Of a DNA stretch of 64,000 bases, positions 1-12,700 are shown piece after piece. The stretch lies in assembly GCA_036583965.1 (NCBI GenBank), contig JAZBQD010000027.1, forward strand, positions 21,503,001 to 21,567,000, given 5' to 3'. This DNA comes from Prunella strophiata (Eukaryota; Chordata; Aves; Passeriformes; Prunellidae). How positions within the stretch are numbered: position 1 is the stretch's first letter; each line of letters opens with the position of its first letter. The position numbers and the translations under genes were made by a program. The notes beneath the pieces were generated by a model, which ran no database searches, was not told the DNA's origin, and was given only the letters and a program-made list of their open reading frames with translations.

Positions 1-2906
1 GGAAGAAATTTTTCTATACTGAAATGGTTAACTGCCAGCATTGGGAGACAAGGCTGAAATTAAGTATTTGCAGATTTAATTTCTAAGGTCAAACAACCCT
101 CCTTTTATACTTCACACTTGTTAATTTTCCCCCTTTCAGTTATTGCAAGTTGTGTCACTTAAACAATTTGGTTATTACAAAACATTTAATCTGACATGTC
201 CTAACACTGAGATATTGTCTTGCAGCAAAACGTCAAGGCACAAAATCCTACACACCCTCAACACCTAAATATGAATTCCTTCTTCAATTAGTATTTTTAA
301 AACAATTCTTCACACAAGATGCCTTCAACATGACTGTTAACACATTCTTACTCTCCTGTGACACCTCACTAATAGGACAACTTCTTTTGACCTGCCTGTG
401 TTGTGGGCCAAGCTCTGCACTTGCAGTTTTACCAAGGACAATAGAAATAGACAATTTGTCTCTTAGTTTTTGGACCCAGGTATCAATGAAACACCAGAAG
501 TCATTACTAATTGTTAATTAACAACATCATTAATGAGTTAATGAGTACCTATTTCAAAGTCTTTTTGCAAGAGCGAATCCACAACACGTAGTCAAGCTGT
601 ATCCACAACTCTGTACTGAAGTATGGTTTTGTGACTGTGGAAGCCATCCACGGAAAGATGCACCCCTTTGATACATAAAGATTTTGATTTCTTTAATGGA
701 TACATGATTGTAACAACTTATGCTTTCCTTAATGAAAGTGAACTGCATTACTTTGTTTCATAGATGGTAGGGAAAAACCCTTCACCATCAGGCTGAGGGA
801 ACTTCAATACTTGAAGCATAAGAAAAGAAATAAAATGTGGCACCCATAAACACATTAATCATCCTTTGTATTTCCTCTGTACAAATGTATATAGCAATAG
901 TTAGAAGACATGACTGAGACTGTGATTTATTCCCAAGAACTAAAATAATTTAACAAACCCAAACTTCCTTCCTTCTTGGAAAAGGTGAAGGTCAGTTCTT
1001 CTGTTTCACTCCAAGTATAGAGGAAGCATTTGTGCTGCAGACATGCAAGTCCTGTATACTGTCTTTCCCTACTTCAGCCAAACTTTTCTTTGAAGTTTCT
1101 AGTTACATTAACCTAGTGGAAGAACTGGGACCAGAAGCACTACAAACCTGTGTGCTTGACCTCTCTTCCTGCTGTTATATTACTGCAGTGTTTAGAGAGC
1201 AGATGGAGCAATTATTCCCTCTAATCATGTTTCATTTGAGCATCTCAGAACAACCCCAGTCACGAAAGGAAAGAGTAAAGGAATTTGTTTTGGGATCACA
1301 CTTTCTATAAAAAAGTAGCAGAAAAGTACCCTGCAAGTGGCTTTACACATCTAATAGAAACTCAACCAGTATAAACCAAGACATTTCAACCATAGGTTGA
1401 GAATCTGTCAAACTCCAGTAGAAAAAGGTTTTCAGGTTAGAAGCCTGGGTTATCTAATTGCACAAGCATAGCACACTCAGAATCCCATGAGTAGAGCCTA
1501 TAGAACCAAGCTACCTAAAAATATAAGGATCTCTGAAAATGTTCAATTAAGTACTTCCAAGAATTTTCTCTACTATTTTACCTCTCATACCTGCATAGCT
1601 AATAAAGCTATATATCAAAATATTACTTGTCCAGATTTCACAAAGTAAAGCAAGTAGAGTTTATCAACAAATCTTTATATGGAAACAATATTTTGGTCTT
1701 TTCTTTCTTTTTAAAGTGAGGCACTCACTGAAATTTCACTAGATTCAAGCACTTTAAAAGTGGCTTTTTGGAAGCATAGCATCAAATATTATGAGTTCCC
1801 AGAAGCATGTCCCATAAAGACATGCTAAATACATGCTAACCCTGGCTAAATACATAGCATCACCCTGGCCCTAAATGTAAAAGGTGCAATACTCCATAAA
1901 GAGGAATCTTTTCCTGTTATTTTACAAAAAAACAGGGGTAAAAGTAATGATTGTTGACATCTACCTCACCTTTCAAAAAAACCCATTATTTTTAATCGAC
2001 AGAAAATTAAATTGTTACAAGTACTGCAGCTATACTAAAGCGAAAAAAACACAAACAACAAGCAAACAACCCCACCTCCCCCAAAAAGCTAAAAAAAAAA
2101 AAAAAAAAAAATTACAAAACAAACAAACAAAAAAAAAAGCCAAACAAAAACCCCCCAGCTTGGTAGATTTTCAAAATGCTTCCCTCAAAAGACCTCTGCA
2201 AGTCTGGTATTCCTCAAGGCCCAATAATATTTCAGGCACAGAATAATAGGTCTGGTATTCCTCAAGGTCCGAGGTTTTCAACGACAGAGCACTGATGCCT
2301 TTTGGAGGCATTACAAATCGATTCCATTTACACTTACAGACAAGGAGAGCCTTCTGTATTGTGCAGGCCAAAACCTGGCACTAAATGCTCTTTTTTTTCT
2401 GAAACCCTTCTTATTGCTTAACCATTCAAATGGCTACAGGCTACTGTCACACATGTCAGAGCTAAGAGCACGCACCCATTTCCATTGCTAGCCCCCAATT
2501 CTGCTTCCAAGCAAAACCAGGAAAAATTTCAAGATGACAGACAAACGTGGGTTGCTGGGGTTTTTTCGCACGGTAGAAGTGTGACCAGAGTAATAAATAA
2601 AATACTATTTACAGACATCGATTCACTCATACAAAACAATATGAGCGACAATACACAAAATCTACTTGCTGATGGAAACAGTGGGACTACTCCCAAAAGA
2701 CTAAGTGTAATTAAGGAAAAACAAAAGAAAAACAAAAAACCTCACAAGGGGTAAGAGATCTTAAGGATAAGGGAACAGACCAAAAGCATTTCCCACACAT
2801 CTCCCCCCCTTCTCAGCTCCTCGGGGAATGGCTCGCACGTCCTCAGTAGCGAAGCAACCAAGCAGGAACCAGCATCAAAGAAAGGGAAGAAGGAGACGCC
2901 ACCTAC
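1..2906 (-). other. CAMSAP2: CAMSAP2 intron 1 (partial)
   Basis: This is non-coding sequence downstream, on the minus strand, of the CAMSAP2 exon 1 splice donor. I see no exon-like ORF with matching splice sites. It is AT-rich, with an A-rich low-complexity tract near 2040-2160. The short ORFs here have no recognisable protein features. The far end of the intron lies outside the window. Confidence 0.7.
2040..2160. repeat. A-rich low-complexity tract
   Basis: A run of about 20 adenines near 2091-2110 is flanked by CAAA/ACAA-rich sequence and a second A run near 2131-2138. It makes a spurious Lys/Gln-rich ORF on the plus strand. It could be the tail of an old retroposon, but no body is recognisable. 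Confidence 0.75.
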
Positions 2907-3045
2907 CTGTCCCAAAGGCTTTGGCCACCAGCCAGGCCAGATTACAGGCGATTTTCGCTCGGGAGAAATCATAATGGTCAAAGGGTTTGATGGCAGGAAC
3001 GATGAAAGTCTTCCTCATCTCCTTGGCGTCTGCGGCATCCCCCAT
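2907..3045 (-). CDS. CAMSAP2: CAMSAP2 first coding exon (calmodulin-regulated spectrin-associated protein 2), N-terminal 46 codons
   Basis: Read on the minus strand, the ATG at 3045-3043 opens a peptide starting MGDAADAKEMRKTFIVPAIK and continuing through PFDHYDFSRAKIACNLAWLV to AKAFGT, 46 codons plus one base. A consensus CAG|GTAGGT donor follows at 2907/2906. Apart from residues 7-8 (AK here, PR in human as I recall it), this is the N-terminus of vertebrate CAMSAP2. The family binds and stabilises free microtubule minus ends in non-centrosomal arrays through a C-terminal CKK domain, which lies outside this window. The ATG sits inside a CpG island, and the gene is divergent from DDX59 and KIF14, as in human 1q32.1. 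The rest of the gene lies to the left of position 1. Identification is firm; only the transcription start is unknown. Confidence 0.96.
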
Positions 3046-3239
3046 CTTCTCGCAGGACCCCCGGCAATTGGGAACTTACATGGTTGTTTCTCCCTCCTCC
3101 TCCTCCTCCCACGGCCGGGAGAGCCGGCTGTAAATACGCCGACAGCAGCTGAGAGCAGTGCCGGACCCAGCTGTCCGTAAAGGGCTAACACCGCCTCCCG
3201 CCTTTCTCTGCACAGGAATGTAGCCGAGTCCGAGTGTCC

Positions 3240-3271
3240 TTTTCTTCCTCCTCTTCCTCCTCCTCCTCGCT
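3240..3271. repeat. TTC/TCC pyrimidine microsatellite
   Basis: The plus strand reads as repeated TTCC/TCC units; on the CAMSAP2 strand it is a GGA/GAA purine tract, probably in the 5' UTR or proximal promoter. Confidence 0.8.
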
Positions 3272-3888
3272 CTTTGTCTCAATTCACTCACGCCGCCGTC
3301 CCTCCGCCTCCGAAAAAATGCCCCCGGCGGCCCCGGCCCCGCGTTCCCTGGGGAGACCCTGCGGCCGGGGCTGGGCGCCCCAGGCGGCCGCCGGTCCCCC
3401 GGCCCGGGGCGGGAGCCGCCGGCAGGGCCCCCGCAGCCGCCGCAGGCCGGGACGCGGCCCTTCCCAGCGCCGGGATGTCAAACCGCCGGGCTCCGGCCCC
3501 GAAACGCCGCACGGCCCCGCACCGCCCCAGCGGCGGCCTCCGCGGGCCGGGAGCAGAGCCGGCTCCCCAAGGCTGCCCGGCGGCCCCGGCGCCCCCCGGC
3601 CGGCGCCCGCTGCCCGCGCCGCTCGGCGATGCCGCTGCGGCTCTCCACCCGCGGCTGCCGCACTGGATGGGCGAGGGCGGCTGCGCATGTGCCGCCAGCG
3701 CCTCCCCGCCCGGGCGGGGCGGGAGCCCGAGGGGCAGCGCCGGGCCGGGCCGGGCCGGGCCGCCCCCTCCCCACGGGGGCTGCGGGCGCCGCGTCAGGCG
3801 GGGTCGCTCGAGGTGGGTCCGGCCTCGGGTGGGGCGGCCTCGGGAGCGCGGACAGGCCCAGCCCAGCCCGGCTTAGCCCGGCGGCAGC

Positions 3889-3918
3889 GGGAGGAGGAGG
3901 AGGAGGAGGAGGAGGAGG
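3889..3918. repeat. (GGA)n microsatellite
   Basis: About nine GGA units on the plus strand are followed by a G run. It lies upstream of CAMSAP2 and has the opposite purine polarity to the tract at 3240-3271. Confidence 0.85.
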
Positions 3919-4200
3919 GGGGGAGTGTTTCCCGCGGTCAGGGGGCGCCGGCGGCGCTGAGAAAGGCTGGGAAAGGGCGGTGTCCCTCGGCCGCGGGTCC
4001 GCCCGCCCCGGCGTCGCCGCTCTCCACAGCGTGGCCGGACGGGCCCGCTGCGCTGTCGTCGGGGAAGGTCGGGATCAGCCCCGCGTGTCTCGTCTGTGAG
4101 GGGGCTGAGGAGCCGCCTGGATGCAGAGGAGCCCGGCGGGCCGGGATCGCGGTGGCTGGAGCACGGAGAGCTGCCGAGGAGGCGGGCTGAGCATCCCCCC

Positions 4201-5466
4201 CTCCACCCAGTGCATTTGTCCCTCCTAGTATAAATCGGGTCTATATATAACTTTGAGAGTACTCGGGTAAAAAGATGACAAAGCCTTAAAATGGTTCAGG
4301 GCCTGGTCATGTAATCACTGTACTAGCAGTAGGAGTAGCGATTTGCCCTAGAGACCATCTCCTGTCTTGCTCCCAGGTACCTGGGCTGTTTTTGGGAGCT
4401 TACAGAATCCCTGTAACAGTGGGCTGCGTGGAGGGAAGCATTAGTCACGGTCGGAAGCAGTAACTGCGTGATTAATGACTCAAACAGAACTGGATGGGTT
4501 GGCTTCCCAGTGCGGGGCTGAGGGTGCGGCCGTGTTGGTGAGGGGAGGCCGGCGGGCGGCTCTGCCTCCCTCGGCACGGGCACCATGCCATCGGGTGACC
4601 CGCCAGCCGCTGGGAATCGCCACGTTTTGGCAGCGAATAGTTACTGTAGGCTGTTGTGGATATATTGTTATTGTATATATATATGGTTGGGAGTAATGTC
4701 TAAGTCTGCCCTTCTTCCCTGAAGAATAATTATACAAAGTCTAAGCATGACATTGTAAGATTTCAAGTAATATTCCGGCCAGACTGTTATTTCTTTGTGT
4801 TTCGAGTGGCCTGTGAATTGATCTGCACGGAGGTTTTTCCATGGCTGCGTGTCTGTGTGTGCTTCAGGTGCACAGTGAGACAAACATCATGATTATGAGG
4901 CAAGGGTACTTTACAGTTTTATTGACATGTCGCTATATTTATGAGTAATGAGTAAATGAAGGGGTTGTGGAGGTCAGCATTTGAAGAAATTGTTGCTGAG
5001 TATTCCCCATACACTCTCTGGGATGGGATTCCCAAATTGTCATGCATACCACTCATAAGTGGAGCATACCTAGCTACAAAAGTAGGAGCTGCTGTGGGCA
5101 GTACTCAGCAGAATGGAGGGGAGGAGGAAAGTTGAGAAATCCTTGCTTTAACAGGCTAAGGACTGAAATTCCCAGATCCTCAGCAGCAGAAATAGTAATA
5201 ATAATACCAAATTAACATACAGGTGCACTTGGAAAATGTTCTCTATTAAGAAAGACAACATGCTTAGTTTTCAACAATTAATAGTTGCACAGTTTCCTGA
5301 ATTATTTTTTTATGCGTACTTTGGAAATAAGTTACATTAGGCACTTAACATTATTTTAACTATTTTTTACACTGCCAATAGAATTTTTTTAAAATTCCTC
5401 TGTATATTTAATAACGAACACCTGAAATTCATAAGCTTTAAAACCTCAAATGATTAGAGCTAAGGA

Positions 5467-5498
<32 letters not shown>

Positions 5499-7309
5499 AT
5501 GTTCCAGATCCCAATTAATTTGTTTCTTGTACAACTGAGAAAATACCTCAAAATTAGATCAGCTTATAGGAAAACATGTTTAGAAAAACTGTAGGGCCAT
5601 TATTTAGCTATAATAGAGTTTTTTTTGTGGGTGCAGCACTTGTGCTGATGAAACCTGTTCAGAGTCACCAAACAAAATCTAAAAAAGCTATCTTGTGGTA
5701 ACTGCAATCAAAGTGGGGTTTCACTTGCTTAGTGCTCTTAAAAGTGAATGCATGAATATAAAATCTAATATAAGTAAGTGCAAAAGAAGACATCACCACT
5801 GGTTGCTGGAGTTCCTGTGCCAGTTCTACTTTTGCAAACATGCCAAAATGTCATCTTTGCTTATTGCATTGTCAAAGATATCAACAGCCAATATGGAAAG
5901 TGATTAAAATCTGCTCTAGTTGCTCAGAGTAAATAAACAGGAAAACTGAATGAGGAGTCATCCCTTTCTGCTCTGATCCTGTTTATGCATCTTGAAATAT
6001 TTTAAATAGTGATAATCTTTCCTGTATGCAATCTTTCTGCTGAACAGTGTTCTATACTTTAGCATTAATTCCAAGCAGAAAGGCAAAGTATTAAAACAAG
6101 CATCTCACAGATTTTTATTTTTTTACCTTTTCTCTCCCTTCCTTTCACCTCCCTCTGCCCCAAATTAGAATCCCATTTGACTAGTTTTATCCTGATGACA
6201 TCATAAGCCTGATTGTTCACTGTCATGTGTCTGGCCATTTTCACAGTGGGTGTACCCAGCCTGCAGTGAGCATCAGGCAACAGGAACCAATATGACCATG
6301 AAGCTGTGAATAATGGTGTGGATGGCAGTTGTTGCTGATAGTTCTGACCTTGGGAGATAGTGGAACGAGTCCTGACTAACAATTTAATAAATTTTTTTTC
6401 CACTTGTTTTGAGATTCACTTAGACTCTGAAGAGTCTGTATGTAGAGTAGGAGCCTGTAGACTAATTTCAGGCTAGCACTAGATTACAGTGTTCAGTCTG
6501 GAATAACTTTTCATGCATAGTTACTTCCTTCACAACACTTGATGATAAAGGCAAAGTAAAAGTGTTTTAAGTTAGAAATACTGACTGGTTTTGCAGTGGC
6601 ACTCTCTGGGTGCTAGTGAACAGCCAGCTTATCAGGCTACCTATGGAGGATAGTAAAAACATTCTCACTTCAGTTTAGCTGGTTGTATTAGGGCAAGTCC
6701 ACAAACACAGCAGTTCACAGTAACTATTCTGCTGAGTAATGCTTCACTTTTGAGGTTGGAAACAGACTTGGAATAACACCGTGGGCATATTATCTTTAAT
6801 TGCTGTTATCAAATTTGCCTAATTAAGATGATCCCATGTGTTTTCCTGAGCTTAGAGGATATCAGTCATGATAAAGTGGTTTGGCTGAGGGGAGGGGTGC
6901 ACCCTGTGGCCTGTAACCTCTGCAGTGAGGCTGCATGCACGGCTTGATGTGGTGCTGTCAGACTGTCAGTGTACAAACCAAGAACCAGTCATGTCCCAGT
7001 GGGATCCCTGAGGAATGTGCTTGTTGACTTCAGCAGGTTTTGTGTTACATGCATGAGGTTAAACAGGTAATCTATAAATCATTGTGTGAGGTTATTACAG
7101 CCCAAGGATGACTTATCAAGTGGAATTACTGATATTCCAGCATCTTAAACCATGATATTTTATTAAATATATTTCTTTATAGGTAGTGGTAAAACTGTAA
7201 GAGTTAAGAAATTATATTTTTAAATAGCAATCCAGTGGCTGTAAGCAAGCTAGGAGACTCCTGGAGTGTGTAGAAACATTTTCCTGGACCATGGCATTAC
7301 AGAAGAGAA
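4201..7309. other. Intergenic, no gene recognised
   Basis: AT-rich sequence upstream of CAMSAP2. It holds a poly-A run of about 29 bases near 5465-5493 and a short TA-rich stretch near 4670-4683. ORFs are short and lack recognisable domains or flanking splice sites. No RNA gene was recognised. Confidence 0.6.
5465..5493. repeat. Poly-A tract
   Basis: An uninterrupted run of about 29 adenines on the plus strand. It may be a simple repeat or a retroposon tail. Confidence 0.85.
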
Positions 7310-7612
7310 GTATTATGGGAGCTGGTGCTTACCAATGCAGATGAGCTCATTAGAGGGGCTAAGATTGGTGGCAGCCTGGACTGCAGTGACCACTGCCTGG
7401 TGGAGTTTGTGAGGATTGTGAGCCTGGCAAGGAGCTAAGTCAGGACCCTGAACTTTGAAAGAATAAACTTCCAGTTGTTTAGGAGTTGGTGAATGAGATT
7501 CCCTGGAAAACTGTCCTTAGGGACAAAGAAGCTGACCAGAGCTGGCAGCCCTGAAAAACACTTAAAACTAGGTGATCTTTAAGGTCCCATCCAACCCAGG
7601 CTATTCTGTAAT
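7310..7612 (+). mobile_element. CR1-type LINE fragment, internally deleted
   Basis: From about 7322 the plus strand encodes LVLTNADELIRGAKIGG and then SLDCSDHCLVEFVRI, the C-terminal part of a CR1 endonuclease (GGS..CSDH.LVEF). The sequence then jumps to a typical CR1 3' end near 7570-7612: GGTGATCTTTAAGGTCCCAT, CCAACCCAGG and a terminal ATTCTGTA. Reverse transcriptase and most of the 3' UTR are missing, so this is a dead copy. CR1 is the dominant LINE of birds and other sauropsids. Confidence 0.85.
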
Positions 7613-9742
7613 AATTAAGTGAATGATTGTCTGAAACATTAAAGTGCTTTGCCATTATTACTAACATGCATATATGTAGTTTCTGCAAGCTAGGAGTTTT
7701 CTCAGACCATGATTTTGGAAGGCAATGTGTTCTTCCTGTTTCAGGATGATACAAAAGTACAAGAACAGTTACATAATTACTGTCTTTTAAATTCTTCTAT
7801 TAATTTGTAATCAGAAAGTGCTGAGGGAAGAAAAGAGTTTACCAACTTTATACATTCTAGTAGTCATGAGCCAAAGGGAAAATAAAGGTTTGTATGACAT
7901 TTTCCTTGAATCATCTATGATTTTTGATACAATTAAAACTAAAGGAAGAAAAATTGGAGTAACAGCTACTTTAGGTCATTACTGCTACTGAAATCTGCAC
8001 AACCAAAAAGCTGGTCAATGAAAATCAAGTGTGGTACCTAACAGTCACTTCTTTTGATACTTGGACACTTCTGGTTTCATTTCCTCAACCTGACTTTGAC
8101 CTAATGTAGCTCTGCAAAGGGGGAAAAAAAAAAAATCTACATCTTCCCCCCCCACCAGTTCCACTGGGTCACCAACCAGACAACAGATCTGTGGCAAAGT
8201 CTCTAATCTCCCTCAACACTCAGGAGTGGTTGGTTTGTTTTGTCTTTTTCTCTGGTTACTTTGGTGTCTTCTTTTCTGAGATTTTAAAATTTGCTTCTAA
8301 TTTTTAAAATCTGATTTCCACACTGGCTTCTTTTGTGTTCTTCCCATCTGGTGGAATTGCTCTTGTTCTAGGGGGTTTTAGATGAGCTGTCTTCCCACAT
8401 ATGCTGCTGCAATACTCCCTAATTCCAGGAGTATTTCTTCTTTCTTCTTCTTCTTGACATTCCACCATTGCCAGGTTGTCTGTGAAGAAAAGAATACCCT
8501 GCTATAACTTGTATTTTTTACTATAAACTTTAAAACATATGGAAAAGATCCTACCCTCTTTCATTAAGTGAAAGATCTGCACTATATCTTTATGACCACC
8601 TAGTGCCTGACGTGTTTTCTATGGAAAATTCTGAGGGTGATTTTTAATGACTATAATCTTTAAAGGGCTTGGCTGCACTGTAAAATAGATGTATGGTGGG
8701 AAACTTGCATTCAGAAAAATACTTTGTACAAAAATAAAGCACCATGTTATTATTGTTGTTAGGTAATGCTTTATTTGCATCCCAGTTTAGAGAATAATGG
8801 ACATGACTCTAGTTTTCAAACTGTACATTCAGGTAAAAGAAGTTTAAATCAGTTAGTAAGGCTTTTTCTCTAAGTCTGAATGAGAGTGAAGACAAAATTG
8901 TGCACTTCTTCATGCTGTGACTGGCTTTTTTTTTTTTTGTGCTGCTTCTACATGTGAAGAAAGATCTGAACATTCATAAAGGCTCATTTGTTTTGAGCAT
9001 ATACATCATTTATTAGAAGAGCATGAATAGACTTCAGTTTCCCATGTTTTGGCCCTGCTTCCAGTTTTCACTGAAGCTCATGTGTGTCTGAATGAGAGTA
9101 GCAGTAAAGAGAATGCTGTGTTTGAACAGTAAATTTCTGGTATCTTTTCATTGCAGGGAAATTATTTTTTTCTTTTTCCAAAGAGGTGGTAAAGAAGATT
9201 AATGAGGAAGGGAAGGCAAGGGAATAGCATGGAAGGCTATGCAATGAAGTTGGTTTGGGGTTTTTTTCTAATGTCTTTGAAACATCATAATCCAAATTTT
9301 CTCAGCTACTTTTAGGGAGTTTCCATTTCTGAGGAAATTACTGAGAAATTGCATGTTATTGAGGATTTTTTTTTTTTGTTACTTTAGGGAGCAGGTGTAC
9401 ATAGCTGGTAACTGTTTAAAAATCAGCCATGGAAAGTGTATATCAAAGATTTTTATTGTAACCATTTATGCATGCATAGTAAGGTCATCACAACCTGAGT
9501 GTACAGAACTCTGTTACATTTAATTCTCTTTTGGCATAATTTAATTTGTTTTTAATACTTGCTGAGTAGCTTTACAGGGTGTTTGACTTATGATTCATTT
9601 GAAAACATGTTCAAGATAGAAAAATGTATGGGACATTTAAGCCATGTACAGAACAATTTGATTTAAATACTCCCCAATTTTAATATATATTAGAAACATG
9701 GAAAGAACAACAATTATTTTAATACTAGCCTTAAACCAAATA

Positions 9743-9782
<40 letters not shown>

Positions 9783-12700
9783 GCAATAAAATCTTGGCTC
9801 CAACAAGGATTTTTTTTAAGTTCAGGTTAATCCTATATATTGTTCCTATTTGAAATCACTGGTGCTATAGACATGATTAAATATAAGTGTATATATAATT
9901 GTTTTTCTGGATTAAAGGTGTCATGCAGTTTATTTGTAATTGAAGAAAAAAACCTGGGTGGTCTCTTTCTTGTAGAAAGTTTCAAAAGAGAAATGAAGTA
10001 CAGAAGTTTGCACATCTCTCTGGTTATTCTCTCCTCCTGTGGTATTCTTGCTCTGCAATATACATGGCTCCATTAAAGCCTGGAGAATTCTCTCTGCTAT
10101 CTCACCAGGGCAGGGAGCAGTCTCTGTTCCACTTGTTGGCACAAAGAAGAGAAATGTCCATCATCTTCATGGGTGTTGGAAACAGCTCTCTCTGATCACC
10201 AGTCTAGTTGAATGTGGATGAAGGGAGGCCCTGACCTTGCTGTTCAGGGTGTGTGTGAGCCCCAGTGGTGCATGGCCACTGCCCTGGAAGCAGCCTGAGA
10301 CAGACAAAGTACCCTGGGACTCCTACTTCAGCACAGTCAGAAAGTCCCCATAATCCAGAGTTTGTTTTGACAGCCACAGTTCAGTTCTTATGGATGATAA
10401 TTTACTAAAGGAGTAAAGAATCACCCTGGAGGAGAGGATGCTAGCAGGCACTGTGTTGAATCAAGGGGATCTTTCCATGAAACAACAAAAGTAACATCTG
10501 GAGATTTTATACAAGGAGGGAAACTTGCTGGGGTTTATACCTATTCCCTTTGATCTGGCAAGTCTCTGGTTGTGTCAAACTCCTTCCTCCTTTTTTATTT
10601 GTTCCTAGCAGAAATGAAGCAATTGCCAGATTGGAGAATGTAGGGCAACAGAACAGATTTCACTGCAATGTGCCAGTGTGTGACACAGATCCAGCTTGTT
10701 CAGATGAGTGAGTATTTTGTTATGCATTGGGTAACTGTTGAAATGGGTGGTACTTGAAAGTCTCTGTAGCAGTTGGTAGTCTGCACTTTCACAAGTGGGG
10801 AAAGCAGTAAGTCATGGTCACCAAAAGTGTTGGGGAAGCAAAAACAGTCTCAGTAAGAAAGCAGTGTTCAAGGTAGAGGGCACGTAGCCATCCTTTATTC
10901 TCTTTTACCACCAAGGTCTTAAGTGGTATTAATTAGGAATAAAACTTGACTTTTTTGGATAAAGAGATGAACTGGAGATGGAATAGTTCTGCAGAAACAT
11001 AAAAAAAGCCCAAACCACATGCTGTTTGTGTTGTAGCATGTCATAGGACTTCTAGTCAAATACAAAGATACCATGGTGCAAATGCTGAACAAACTGATGA
11101 ACCATTTTAGTTCAGAGTGAGAATAATACAGGTGTTAGATATTGTAAGACTAGGCAAAGGGTAACAAAAAAAGGCTTTGATTACCACATTGCTCTGATTT
11201 TGTTATCTAAGAGAGCCCAGTCCCACAGAAATATCCTCACTGCTGACAGAGAACAGGTTCCTTGTGTATCAACAGAAGGTTAGGAGCCATCTGAATGGAG
11301 ATGGTGTGTCTGGGCTTCTACTGGCTCTTTAATCATTCAAGGATGACATGTCATGCTTCCCAGGGCCAACATCCTCTTGTAACCACTCACTCCCTTTGTG
11401 GTTCCTTGCAGAGCAGACAGTGTCAGTAAGACAGAAGCCTTTTGGCAACCTTGCCTTTTTGCTCCAAGTTCCAGTTCATGCAAACTCTCCAAGAATGGTA
11501 ATGTCTTTATACATCCAGCATGTTAGCTGAATTGCAAATAATCTTAAAGGAACTGTGGATTTCATAGACTTCTGTAGTTTTGATTTGTCTTGAACTGTAA
11601 GGCAGGTAGAGATATTTTGGGGGATAATGTGATCTAGGGGAGAAAACCCAAGTTAGGAAAATCAGCAGAAACTTTTTAAAGGTACTCTGTCTCTTGTTTT
11701 TTTCTGGCCCTGTTCTTTCTAGCGTTTCCTTTGAAATGACCTCACCATATATATCAAGAAAAGTTATAATATATTGATATTGATGATATTTATATGTTTT
11801 GATTATCTCCTTTTAGTTTTGAATTGCTGGGAGGTTTATTCCTCATAGGTGTAAGCCTAAGCCACCAATTCCTTTCCACTACTCAGGCAACTATCATAGC
11901 CTTCTTGTTTTTTGACACCTGGCTATTACCTGATAGAAAGCTTCCTTAGCTTGGGCTGAAATCTGTTTTGTGCCTGAAATCTAATTTCTGTATATCTTGC
12001 TAGTTGCCACAGGAAAGAATGTTGCTTTGGCCAAGAACTCTATAAAACTGTACTACCTGGTTGTAATGGGTCAAGAGACAAAAAAGAAATTAGTACGCTG
12101 AAATTGGACTTTTGTGTGGCTCAAAACTTTGAATCATTTGCTCAAAAACAAAACAAAAACAACCTGACATAATTTCACAATGAAATTCTGGGCTAAATGT
12201 TAAATAGCCAGTTTTTTTCACAACCTGGCATTATACCTAGGTCAGCTGAGTTGTATTAAGAATTAGCACAGATTTATTCCACTGAATTGTTTGGCAGATA
12301 AAATAAGGAGTGTTTCATATGTATTTCATACAGTCTTCCTTAAAAAGAAAATACACTGCAGTGAAATCTTGACCATAGAGCACAAAGTCTCCTTTTACAC
12401 TGCAGTACTTTAGACTTACTTAAAACTCAAGAGTTAGAAAACATAAAATTATCTGGGGTGCAAACTTGATAATCACAAATTTTTTTTCAATAAAGCAACA
12501 AAAATACATGAAGTGCACAAGTGTTTACCTTGTTTAGTGTAAATTTAATTTATTCCAAAACTCAAAAATGTATTTTAAAGCTTGTAATCTGAATTCTTTT
12601 CTACTGGGTATCATGCTGGATTTTTTTTGCTGCCAAGTTACAGATCCCAGAAAAATAAGGTTTGCATGAAAAGTTCTTGGCAGATCTCTCTTGGAACAGC

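Larger units (their letters stand above)
3000..4200. promoter_or_regulatory. CAMSAP2: CpG island promoter of CAMSAP2
   Basis: A dense GC/CpG stretch covers CAMSAP2 exon 1 and about 1 kb upstream of its ATG on the minus strand. It contains many GC boxes, a GGGCC-type repeat near 3743-3762, and a TTC/TCC tract near 3240-3270. A GGA repeat lies near 3889-3918. No TATA box stands out. The long ORFs here on both strands (up to about 318 codons) are a by-product of GC composition: all frames are open at once and the peptides are Pro/Arg/Gly/Ala-rich. Confidence 0.85.

Noticed and set aside
1884..2246. 120-codon Lys/Gln-rich ORF
   Set aside because: It is produced by the A-rich tract; no homology and located in a CAMSAP2 intron.
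3234..4190. 318-codon plus-strand ORF and several overlapping ORFs in the CAMSAP2 CpG island
   Set aside because: All frames on both strands are open because of extreme GC content; the peptides are Pro/Arg/Gly/Ala-rich with no domain.
8411..8436. Short inverted repeat AATACTCC ... GGAGTATT
   Set aside because: Arms of 8 bp with a 9-base loop are expected by chance in a 64 kb window.
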